NCBI GenBank assembly: GCA_020055645.1 | Contig: CM034546.1 | Coordinates: 14,694,001-14,758,000 of the forward strand | DNA length: 64,000 bases | DNA from: Tomocerus qinae | Taxonomy: Eukaryota > Arthropoda > Collembola > Entomobryomorpha > Tomoceridae | Direction: 5' to 3' | Part shown: positions 55,173 to 64,000 of the stretch, in pieces | How the letters are laid out: each line of letters begins with the position of its first letter | Position numbering within the stretch: position 1 is the first letter of the stretch | Notes under the pieces: model-generated | What the model was told of the DNA's origin: nothing | What the model saw: the letters and a program-made list of their open reading frames with translations, nothing else | Database searches by the model: none | Program-made: the position numbers and the translations under genes

Positions 55173-55330
55173 CAGGGTTGTATATTGTCCGGACGAAATG
55201 AAAATTTTTCTGGATGAAATCAGTTTTGTCCATGGATGAAATTAAGTTTGTCCACTCTTACACTGAAAGAAACTCATTTTGTCCAGTTTTAACTATCCAT
55301 CCTATGTCGTCCAACTTTAGGTAATACGTA
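55173..55330. mobile_element. Degraded CAGGGTTG hAT-like MITE
   Basis: It starts CAGGGTTGTATATTGTCCGG and carries repeated TTTTGTCCA / GGATGAAAT motifs like the intact element at 48129-48311. The right tip is lost. It is absent from copy 1 of the tandem duplication. Confidence 0.55.
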
Positions 55331-55517
55331 TGTCGGGTACTTTAGGGCGCGAAAATAAGTAGTCGATAACCCGACTACAATTTTGCTATCTTACATGGTC
55401 GAGGTACTGCTTCTTATTTGGAAGTCCAAAATGTTTGGCTTCTTATAGTCACAAGTAAATGAATCACAAGTAGTCTAATGGAGGGGCAAAAATACTAGAA
55501 AATTTTTTGGCATTTTG

Positions 55518-56645
55518 AAGAAAAAATTATTTTGTTTTTATTTTGTGGCGGGCTATAACCCAAACAGCTCCTTAAACACGTTTTTGTTTTCTGATGGCAG
55601 CCATAATATAAACCCAAAAGTCAAGCATCGAAAATATTTTAATTTCCAGCGTAACAGGCCCCGCCAACTGGATGATTTCCACACTTTCGCTCCGCCCACT
55701 AGCCACGCCCCCTTCGGGGGCTTGGCATTCTATTGGCTGAGAATACGTAAGCTCCTTCTACTTTAGGGGCTGGGCACAGTGCGGGCGGGGCGAAGGTCGT
55801 TTTCCACAGCAACCAGGTTGCAAGGTTATAAGAGATTTACGATGCCTCTAAACACTTGTTAATGACTGACTTATCTAAGACTACATATAATTATCAATGA
55901 CTAGTATAACTTTAAAGAAAAATGAGGAAAATATTTGTCATGGCCTAAAGAAATAAATTGAGGTGTATCCAAACTGCTAAGTCATTCACTTTTTTACCGT
56001 GTTGAGTATTGTTCATCAACCGAACCCTGTGTTTTATTGACATATAGAAGTACAAGGCATAAGGTATATTAGTACTACTTACTACTATGTTATATAACCA
56101 TCAAATTATTTTTCGTATAAAATTGTGAGGTCCTTAGGTAAAATGATGATTTTAGAATGCACCAGCGCTGTCTTACCTATGGACCTACAAATACTTCCAG
56201 AAAATAATACCTAATAATAATACTAAATTACTTATGTAATATTTCCTGGGATGAGTTCGTTATTTTATTCCTTATTAGCCCATGAAAATTTTTATGCCGA
56301 TGCAATAGTAAAATATAACAGAAAATGGAGTGTGTATGGAAAAAGGAATACTGGTTTGATGCTGCAAATAAATACACAAGTGAATTGCATTAAACAAAAT
56401 ACGTCAAGTTGGCAGGAGGGGTTAGTACTACTTTGCTTAAAACAAAATACGGAGTAATTGACCCTCACAAAAATTTATTCGAGTTACCCCAAAAGACTTG
56501 ATTTCCCCTTAATAGGATAGGTAATTTTAGGAAAAGTTTTAGGTAGCCCTAGGGAGTCCGAAAGCCGGATAACCCTTGTTTAATGTAAGGAAACACTTTG
56601 CCTGAAGAAGGTAGAAAAATTAAATTATAAAAAATGAAGAGAATA
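55518..56645. other. Intergenic with a GC-rich patch
   Basis: At 55650-55800 there is a GC-rich patch with CGCTCCGCCCAC, CCACGCCCCC, CTATTGGCTGAG (inverted CCAAT) and GGGCGGGGCG, unlike the AT-rich surroundings. It could be a promoter or an unrecognised element. No gene was found beside it; open frames at 55515-55766 and 56251-56457 have no recognisable features. Confidence 0.4.
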
Positions 56646-56831
56646 TTAATTTCGTGTTGGCCAAAAGGACAAACACGAAGGAGTAGGAGAAGAGTGGCTC
56701 GTACGCGACTCTTCTCCTTTTTGTTCCTTCCGAATTGTTTGGATTTTTATCCTTTTATGACAAAATAATTGCTTTTTTCTGGATACTTGGGGGGGCGTGC
56801 CCCCCCGGCGCCCCCTCGGGATACGTGCTTG
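56646..56831. mobile_element. Right part of a CAAGCACGTATCC-family MITE
   Basis: The right tip GGGATACGTGCTTG (reverse complement CAAGCACGTATCCC) preceded by GC-rich sequence matches the family. No matching left tip was found, so the left limit is uncertain. The interior includes a 10-base perfect inverted repeat GGAGAAGAGT / ACTCTTCTCC. The tip abuts the start of the segmental duplication. Confidence 0.5.
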
Positions 56832-57144
56832 CAAAGCCATACAACATTTTGGTCACGAAACAATGACGAGCACACGCATAATATACTTAAGTGATTAGCT
56901 GAGTATCCACTGTGTCAAAATAAAATATTCAAATTACAAAAGGGTTCAAAAAGTAGCGTAAGGAAAGATAGGACATTTTGGCCTAAAAGTAATTTAATGG
57001 TCATTTAAGTTTTACAAAAATTACAAAATTGAAAACTCATAATTAAGTAGATAGGTACATAAGCACTAGGTACTTATTACTATGATGCAATAATAATTTG
57101 ATGAAAGAATTATCAAAATGTGTCAAGTCATATAGTTGCACCTC

Positions 57145-57600
57145 TTATAATGTACGTAGCTAGCACGTGGCACGTAGTGAGAGACTACTTTACATTATCT
57201 GCTACAACGACTACGACTACAACCGACGTCAGAAAGATTATAAAAGGAGCCAAGCTACATCAGGAGAGCCAGTCGTTGCGGAGGAGAGCTGAGAACCTAG
57301 TCTGGTTGACGGAGACTTGGCCAGTGCTTGGGCCTGACTGGCAGGAATGTTACCTGAACGAACTGAGATTAGTTCGTAATTGGAGAGCTGTAACTATTGT
57401 GTTTCGAGTAATAAATAATTGTATCTGAATTGTATCTGAATTGTAGAGTACGAGAGTTTCTTGAAGTATTCGCATTTTGCACATAGGAGGTTTGAACTTA
57501 GGGATTGGAGCCTTATTCAGTCTATTAATTACTGTAGGGACAGTACCAGTGCATCTAATACCCGATAGCATTAGGTAAAACGTAGGTGTAGTTGGCGACA
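57145..57600 (+). mobile_element. Putative solo LTR in the duplicated block
   Basis: This insert is absent from the parent block near 46680 (which instead has about 65 different bases). It has a TTATAAAAGGAGCC box near 57238, a GTAATAAATAATTG polyadenylation-type signal near 57408 and ends near TAGTTGGCGACACA; TTGGCGAC is common just inside LTRs. The order fits an LTR, but ends and target duplication are uncertain. Confidence 0.45.
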
Positions 57601-57779
57601 CACGGAATGCTTCCTTATTATCGAACACTGCAAATTTATTTATTATACGCTACAAATATTTTCGAATGGCTAATCAGACAGTCTCGAGGTATCACGACAC
57701 ATAGTTAACCTTTCATGGGATATTGGTTGATCAAACAACCTTTTTTAAAAAAAAGGTTAACCAATATATTTTAGCCTAC

Positions 57780-58445
57780 CTAGGCTGACCATCCGTCCCG
57801 TTTTTGGTGACCTGTCCCGGCGTCCCGAAAGTGTCCCGTTTTCAGAAACGCGTCCCGTTTTTTTAGAAAAAATTGAGTAATATCTAATTTAATGACTACT
57901 ACGAACGAAAAAGGAAAATTTTGACTGAAAATAACAAAATTTTTCTCGCTTCGCGCGATTAATGGTAAAACTTTATGACAATCTACAATATATATTGGCT
58001 TTTTTCAACAAAAGGACCTAACATTTCATGGTTTGCACAATTGTTTGAAAACTTTAAGCCGTTTTAGGGAAAATAAACGCTCATCGTACGATTATGAGGA
58101 AATTGTAGACCATTTTTTGCAAACAAAACTTAAAATTAACCAGCTTCGCTCGATTATAAGATTTTTTGTCTATTTTCAGCAATAAGAGGTTAAAATTAAC
58201 GCGCTTCGCTCGATTATAATTGTCTTTTATGGCTATTTTAGGCAAAAATAGCTTAAAATTATCCCACTTCGCGCGATTAAATGCCATTTTTTTAAATGTT
58301 GGGCAAAAGTATCTTAAAATTAACGCGCTTCGGGAAAATATTCCTAAAATACAGTTTAAATGGCATTACCCCCGTCAAAATCGACTTCTAAATACAATAC
58401 TGCATGGTGTCCCGTTTTCCCTTCGTCAAATTATGGTCAGCCTAA
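57780..58445. mobile_element. TIR element CTAGGCTGACCAT (666 bp)
   Basis: The left end is CTAGGCTGACCATCCGTCCC and the reverse complement of the right end is TTAGGCTGACCAT. The flanks are CTAC on both sides (57776-57779 and 58446-58449). The parent block reads AGCCTACCGTCGG (46940), the exact empty site. The interior contains several degenerate units of about 65 bases with CGCTTCGCGCGATTA. There is no transposase. Confidence 0.9.
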
Positions 58446-58732
58446 CTACCGTCGGATTAGAATATATTTCGATCCATCTATTTAAGCCTGACGCAGATTA
58501 AAAAATGTTTTTAATAAATATATTTTAGGTATGGTTATTATAACTGAACACTTACGGAAAATCAGTTTTATTAATTATTCATGGTCGTATTTGCCTCCCA
58601 CTTTTCATGCTGGACATGATATCAAGTCCATCAAATGCTTTTAGGAGGTCATGCTAAGTAATTGTGTTTGTATGAGTAGCCGTCGATAAATCGTAGATAT
58701 TTTATTTCACATGTCTTATCAGGCATAGAGGG

Positions 58733-58918
58733 CAAGCACGTATCCAGAGGGGGGGCCGGGGGGGCCCGGGCCCCCCCTAAGTGTCCAGAAAAAGGCAATT
58801 TTTTTGCCAAAAAAGGTTAAAAATCCAAAAATATTTCGCGCTTCGCGCGAATATGTCTTCGTTTTATCAATACATTTTGGTGTGCCCCCCTTTAGTCAAA
58901 TTCCTGGATACGTGCCTG
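58733..58918. mobile_element. hAT-like MITE CAAGCACGTATCCAG (186 bp)
   Basis: The tips are CAAGCACGTATCCAG and CTGGATACGTGCCTG. A perfect 8-bp target duplication ATAGAGGG flanks it (58725-58732 and 58919-58926). The parent block at 47226 has GGCATAGAGGGAGTGAAC, a single uninterrupted target. The interior holds a G/C-homopolymer stretch and TTTCGCGCTTCGCGCGAA. Confidence 0.95.
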
Positions 58919-59571
58919 ATAGAGGGAGTGAACATGTAAATGAAATATCGAAAGACGTGCAAATTTAAACACATTAGACATTAAAAAATTACTGTTTACC
59001 AACGTGATCTGATCTTTCATTCACGTGTTTTCATTGCCCGAAACTTATGTTTATCTAATTCGTAGTTTACTCCAGTGACACCTTAAAACATTATGGCCAA
59101 TGTTGCTTTTGATATACATGCCTGTCATGTTTCGTTATCATCAAATAAGTTGGAGATCGACTATTTATTTTGCTTAATATTGTTTATAAAACAGTGTCTG
59201 GAAATCTGGAGGATGTTAAATTTTGTTAAATCTCCAAGATTGTATTAATTATGTCCTAGAATATAAGAGGTATAAGAGGTTGAACTTCTGCCCACATTCT
59301 TCTTTGAATGAGTTAGTCTATCTTCCAGACCTCATTATTGCATAAGTAACTTTAGTTGAACCAAAACCTCAAATTTTCGTTTTTACCTTTTTAGCGTTTT
59401 TACCATTACAGTAATAAAAAATCAACACTTTATTGTGAAGACAGTAAATTGTAATGAATAAGATTAAATAGTACATATATTAGAGTTTGATTTTCAATTC
59501 ATGTTGAAAGCAGTGCCATAAAATGTTGATTCAAAGATGTATTTTATTAGCTTTGGTCATACATTGATATT

Positions 59572-60363
59572 TACCGTAAATCCGAATTAATTGACCAGGG
59601 TGAACCATTGTTTGGTATTTGTTCGAAAAATAAATAGTTGACCCCGGAGGGTTCAATTAAAACGATAGGGGTGAACTATTTCTTCAAGGTAAATTTTAAA
59701 AAAATTCCTTAGAATGTCAAATTTTTAAAATAAATAAAAAAGGCAGTGTCAAATGAAGGAAATATGTGTGTGTTATGTTTCAAGTGTATTCGGTTGTAGT
59801 CAATCTCCATTATGCCGTTTGAAGAAAAAGATGGAGCGACAGTTACCCTTTCGTTATTCCTGGACTAATAATATTTCAAAAGGTTTGAGTAATGCTAACG
59901 AGTTTCAAAGCTTTTTTTAAGATGTCTACAAAAAATCCATTAAAAAGCTTAGGTTCGTTATGTACTATGTACACAAGAGGGTCTTCCCACCTCAAAAATG
60001 ACCAACTTCAAGGGAGGTCCCCCAAATTGGCATACACCTTTTGGCATAAAATAAATATAACCTCAAGCCCCAAATAAACTCCAAATCGTCTGAAACGAAA
60101 AAATGTACAACAAAGTTTTAGTCTTTTTAGTGGACTTTTATAAAAGAAAACAAGATATGGACCTAGTCGATTTACCTTCACTAACTTTGGATTTCAAACT
60201 CTTGCCATCCATACCTATACTCATACCTATACAAAATAGGGGGTCAATTATTTCGAGGAGGGTCAACTATTATTTGAATGCACTTTTTATCGTGAAAATA
60301 TAATAGTTGACCCGGAGGGGGTCAACTATTTTGAACGGGCGAATTAATTCGGATTTTACGGTA
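59572..60363. mobile_element. TIR element TACCGTAAATCCGAATTAAT (792 bp)
   Basis: The left end is TACCGTAAATCCGAATTAAT and the reverse complement of the right end is TACCGTAAAATCCGAATTAA. TA at both edges may be the target duplication. Inside, the phrase AATAGTTGACCC...GGAGG / GGTCAACTATT recurs several times in both orientations. Open frames at 59892-60077 and 60103-60303 show no transposase motif. Confidence 0.75.
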
Positions 60364-61375
60364 TTTGTGATAGTTTTGATCACAAGTGGGCTTGCAAAAC
60401 AGCTTTAACTACTACTCAACCCTAAGCATAATTACCACGATTTAGTTAGGAGCATTGTTTATTCAATTCATGGAAAATGGAAAGGTATAGATATGGAGCA
60501 CATGTATGCTCTGATTGTAATAAAGCATTGGAAAACGGAAATATTATGCAAAACAGTTTATTTGAAACTAAAGCCACTTGTCTTTTGATCTCCTATAACC
60601 ACTTTAGAATGTTACAACTTGTCAGCTGTCGAACAAGCCATTAAACGACTTTTTACAACCAATAGAAACGGTGGTCGATTTTCAGTTATTATCAATTTTT
60701 CACACATCCTAACAGGGGATAATTTTAACTAGGTTAATAGTGTAGCAAAACATGTTAGCAGTCGAACAAGGTTTTATACACGACGTTGTAAGATAAATCA
60801 AACCGAAGTTATGTCGATATTTAGTTATTTTTAAACCTCTCCTCCTTAGGGGATGCGACCCGTCTGGTCCACTTACGAACTCGGCGAACTCCAGCTTCCT
60901 ATTTACTTGTAGCTATTACTCTAAATATTTGAACAGTATAGCTTAAACCGTTCGAAAGTTATCCGCAAAGGGATTTCCTGACAGACAGAATAAGTAAAAC
61001 TGATGCGAAGTAGATAAACTGCTTTGAGTAAACGGAAAGGTCTATGAAAAAAATGCTCAAGCCTCAAATATTAACACCTGAGCACCTGTGCGCGTGTGAC
61101 CATCCATCATAAGCTAAATTTGACGATGATGGAGTAAATCTATAGTATACATTGTATTGGTGTCGGTACAAATAATTAACATTTTTACTTATGTACCCCG
61201 ACGAAGCATACCTTCTTATGTAAAATTTAGGACATGAAGGTATGCCAGTGAAATGAACAAGTAAAATAGCTAATTAACTTTATGGAGAATTCTGGCTAGC
61301 TTATATATCTGTTCACGGTCTCTTCCACGGCATACACATCCATATAATATTATTCTGCATTCTATTTACTAAGGG
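60364..61375. other. Intergenic, unassigned
   Basis: This stretch has no counterpart in the parent block. A short hairpin GCATACCTTC / GAAGGTATGC lies at about 61208-61246. No gene is supported. Confidence 0.45.
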
Positions 61376-61868
61376 CAGTGTACAAAATTTACCACTTTTT
61401 AGGCTTTTTTACCAACACAGTGGTAAAAATGCACTTAATGGTAAAATTGCATTTAATGTTAAAAATGGTAAATTTTAGCGATTTATTAGACAGATTAGTA
61501 TAGATACACAAGACTTACTAAAATATAGGTTTTGAAACTTTATTTTCTATGAAATATTTCCCTTATTTAGCCCTTTAGTTAATCAAAGTTATAAAAAAAT
61601 GTTACTAAAACCAAGATTGCATTTGGCATCGCCAATTTAAAATTTGATATGAATGTGCCAATTTAATTGCAATTACTTTCTCAATCGGCCACTAAGGGCG
61701 CTTAGTGTCCCCATCGGTTGAATCCAGCTCTGATTGAATGGACACTTATCAATTTGTGACAACACTCATCAGCTGCTAATCTATTTCATACTTTGGCACC
61801 CAATTTTATTCAAAATTTAAACACGAAATTTAAACGAAACAATTTTTACCATTTACTACTAAGTTTTT
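61376..61868. mobile_element. GTGTACAAAATTTACC-type element, second copy
   Basis: This copy starts CAGTGTACAAAATTTACCAC. The interior matches 54530-55115 in reverse orientation. The opposite tip is truncated near ACCATTTACTACTAAG. The parent block near 48430 reads TCTATTTACTACTTTCAC without it. Confidence 0.75.
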
Positions 61869-62372
61869 ACTAATTTTCCACTTATAATATAAAACCTTAA
61901 ATACACATGCACCCTTTCATGTACTAAATTTTACTTTGACGAAGGTATGATTTGGGGTACTTCGTCAGATTTGGGTTAATTGAGAGTGAGAGAACTGAGA
62001 ACTTTAATCTTTTTGTTTCCCGCGTATAAGATTTCCACAATTTTAAATTAATCAATCAAACGCCGAAAAGCAAACGGTGTGACTTAATTGCTTTGAGCTG
62101 GCGGTTGTTTTTGATTGCTTGATGATGTCTCCACTCTCCAGTTCTAAAAATAACGTCAACGTACAACGTAGCTAGGCCGAAGTCGAAATGAGTGCTCAAA
62201 AATAAATTTAAAAACGTAAATACAAAATAAGGTTTATCGGTTTATGGATATTATAATATCTTTTCACTAACAGCAATACAGAATGCCATTTTAAAAGGCT
62301 TTATTTGTTAGGTACCTAGTTGAAACTTAGAATTTACAGACTTTTCCATTTTCTATTCCCGGGTGTCTGGAA
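61869..62372 (+). repeat. Duplicated 5' region of the second F-box copy
   Basis: This is a copy of about 48440-48911 with small indels. TTTCCCGCGTATAAGAT is conserved. No coding region is seen. Confidence 0.8.
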
Positions 62373-62834
62373 ATGGACGAGGAGGTAAATGAGCTTGAAT
62401 TGTATACAACAGTTATTTATTTTTATTTTAAACGTGGATGGCTCACTGAAAATGAAAAGCTCCGATTCGTAAGTTCTCACATAATATTATGAATAAAATA
62501 TCTAATACATGGCAAATTCTCAATGGCATTTCTGTGAAACCAAATCATGAATTATATGATTGCATTCATTATTTATATGCTACTTGTTTCTCAATGTTTT
62601 TAGAGCACAAAGAAGACTCTCGACAAGAAGAAGATTGCATTGTTTGATGTAATGAAAAATATGAATTGTGAGGCTAACTCTGCAAGATTGCTCTGTGCCA
62701 TAAGATGCTTAAACCAGGTTGATATATCCAATTACAATTGGGAAATAGATGGTAGCGAGAAACAATTTTTGTCTATCATTATGGCCAATTTGTTTGACAA
62801 GTCACTCATTAGTCTGGAAGAAAAATTGGATTTT
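62373..62834 (+). CDS. F-box gene copy 2, exons 1 and 2 (partial)
   Basis: Exons 62373-62468 (32 codons) and 62604-62834 (77 codons) correspond exactly in length to exons 1 and 2 of the gene at 48912. Splice sites are conserved (GTAAGTTCTC donor, TTTTTAG acceptor, GTAAGTTAT donor), and there is no stop or frameshift. Differences are mostly amino-acid substitutions (for example YTTVIYFYFK for YTRVSNFYFE). Exons 3 and 4 with the F-box are not seen in the remaining 1.2 kb; homology to the parent intron ends near 63735, so they are either beyond the window or lost. Confidence 0.7.
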
Positions 62835-63088
62835 GTAAGTTATAATTCTGATTGAAATTGCAATTTAATATTCGCATTTCGCATTAGTTATATAGTATAG
62901 TATAATTGTAAGTTTAAATCCGATGAAAACAGTGATTTCATTGGTTAAATGATTCACGGCATACCTTCTGCTCAAAGTAATTGTTAAAAAAGCGTTAATT
63001 ACTGTATATACTTCTGTATATTATTGTATTTAAGTTGTTTTATAATTATGCTTTCAACGGATTACATAAACTGTTGGTCGACAGATAT

Positions 63089-63478
63089 GGATCACGGATA
63101 ACTTGTATAAATTATTTCGTATATATATATAAGGGTAGTGAGAAATTGTATATATGTTAATGGATATCCCGCATATCGATAGTGAAAACTTGTATACGCA
63201 AATGGATATCCCGTATATGCTCTTAGCATGGATTGTTATGATCATTAACATGATTATTAATACATTACTATCCCTTATATGGATAGTCATGTGTTCGCAT
63301 TTGTATTAAAAATCTTGTACTTCATGTCAATAATCCATGCTAAAAGAGCATATACGGGATACCCCTTTCCATAGGGACAAGTTGTCATTATCCACATACG
63401 GGATATCCTTTTGCATATACAAGTTGTCACTACCCTCATATACGAAATGATTTATATATACAAGTTATCCGGATACTA
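63089..63478. mobile_element. TIR element CGGATAACTTGTATA (390 bp)
   Basis: The arms are GGATCACGGATAACTTGTAT and, from the right, TAGTATCCGGATAACTTGTA. They stay similar for about 90 bases, including GGGTAGTGA and GGATATCCCG. Flanks ACAGATAT (63081-63088) and ACAGACAT (63479-63486) form an 8-bp target duplication with one mismatch. The parent intron near 49668 reads CAACAGACATAGGTACC without it. It is non-coding, inside the presumed intron 2 of F-box copy 2. Confidence 0.85.
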
Positions 63479-63486
63479 ACAGACAT

Positions 63487-64000
63487 ACGTACCAATTGTA
63501 TAGTACTGCGTACTTTAAACTTTAGAATATTAGAAGTCGATTTCTGAGAGGAAAATGCACAAAAGCGGCATGTATTAGACATATGCGTGGAAAACTCAAA
63601 AGTTGTTTGGCTCTTTTTGTGAAAATAAGACAAAAATGGCCAAATTCGCGCTCGCTCGCCAAAGTCGCTCGAAGTGCTAAATTTTTTCTATATTTCTTAG
63701 ATTCAGGTTTTGCCTCTGCGCCCTCTTTCATATAGCCAAGGTATAATAGGTTAAGCTGGAAGAATAATAGTGTGGATGGGACGAGGACAGTGCGGAGCTG
63801 CAACAGCGACATTTCCAAATACAATTAAAACCTAACCACGAGCGTTGAGATGGCAATTAATTAGCGCATCCTACTACATAATATATGTCTCATTGAATCT
63901 CATTATCGAATTTATGTTTAAAATTGTTAACTCCCGCCCAACCAGAGTCGTCATAACGTTGTTTCCTCTAAGTGCATAGCTCTTAACATTGTATACCTGT
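63487..64000. other. Presumed intron 2 of F-box copy 2 and window end
   Basis: The sequence to about 63735 follows the parent intron (49675-49910). It then diverges. No exon 3 homologue or other gene is seen before the window ends. Confidence 0.5.

Larger units (their letters stand above)
53731..55517. repeat. Tandem duplication, copy 2 (enlarged by insertions)
   Basis: This copy has the same order as copy 1 but is about 0.7 kb longer, because of a TIR element (54530-55115) and a degraded CAGGGTTG-type sequence (about 55173-55330). No gene is seen. Confidence 0.8.
56832..59370. repeat. Second block of the segmental duplication (IR-D 5' flank)
   Basis: This is a copy of about 46405-47720, beginning at CAAAGCCATACAACATTTTG. 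It starts about 320 bases upstream of where the IR-D ATG would lie, so no IR gene is present here. Insertions at 57145-57600, 57780-58445 and 58733-58918 are absent from the parent block. Confidence 0.85.

Noticed and set aside
56545-56575. Tip of the TAGGGAATCC hAT family (TAGGGAGTCCGAAAGCCGG)
   Set aside because: Resemblance is suggestive, but no opposite end or target duplication was found.

Overview
The window looks like nuclear DNA of an arthropod. It is AT-rich and intron-containing, with GT-AG introns, AATAAA polyadenylation signals, chemoreceptor families, MATH-BTB, F-box and WAP proteins, and very many short inverted-repeat transposons. The style of the divergent, intronless ionotropic-receptor (IR) genes and of the gustatory-receptor (GR) gene suggests a springtail (Collembola) or another basal hexapod. 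That placement is inference and not proven by the sequence. There is no bacterial-style operon, CRISPR array, rRNA or convincing tRNA gene.

Layout. Positions 1-22600 hold a tandem array built from one duplicated unit: an intronless IR-like gene on the minus strand with long homologous 5' and 3' flanks. IR-A (1902-4370) and IR-C (20018-22531) are open. IR-B (10540-13064) is broken by a one-base frameshift and a nonsense codon. A fourth member, IR-D (43617-46088), lies 21 kb away. All four share a TATAAG core promoter just upstream of the ATG and an AATAAA just after the stop. Comparing the flanks reveals younger insertions at recognisable empty sites, including a piggyBac-like TTAA element at 17578-19289, MITEs at 16261 and 17398, and a fold-back element at 19431.

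Positions 22600-42950 hold single genes separated by transposon-rich DNA: a solo-LTR-like sequence (about 22880-23500), a MATH-BTB-RING-like-C2H2 gene (28072-30078), an envelope-fusion-like remnant (30763-31791, minus), a three-exon GR gene carrying one frameshift and a 1.06-kb hAT-like element in its first intron (32791-35341), a 2.3-kb hAT-like element containing a 15-bp minisatellite (35939-38278), a nested element pair (38927-40070), an HTATIP2/TIP30-like dehydrogenase (40954-41721), and a small three-exon secreted WAP-domain gene (42352-42915, minus) that appears only after splicing.

Positions 46143-64000 contain a segmental duplication. The IR-D upstream region plus the start of a four-exon F-box gene (48912-51877) is repeated at about 56832-63735, where exons 1 and 2 of a second F-box copy (62373-62834) are intact and the rest, if present, lies beyond the window. 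The second block is interrupted by several elements absent from the first, so many insertions can be delimited to the base with target-site duplications. Between the blocks lies a separate 1.1-kb tandem duplication (52640-55517).

Functionally the window is a chemoreceptor neighbourhood (IR and GR) shaped by tandem and segmental duplication and by hAT-, piggyBac- and other TIR-type elements. The other genes have no evident pathway in common.
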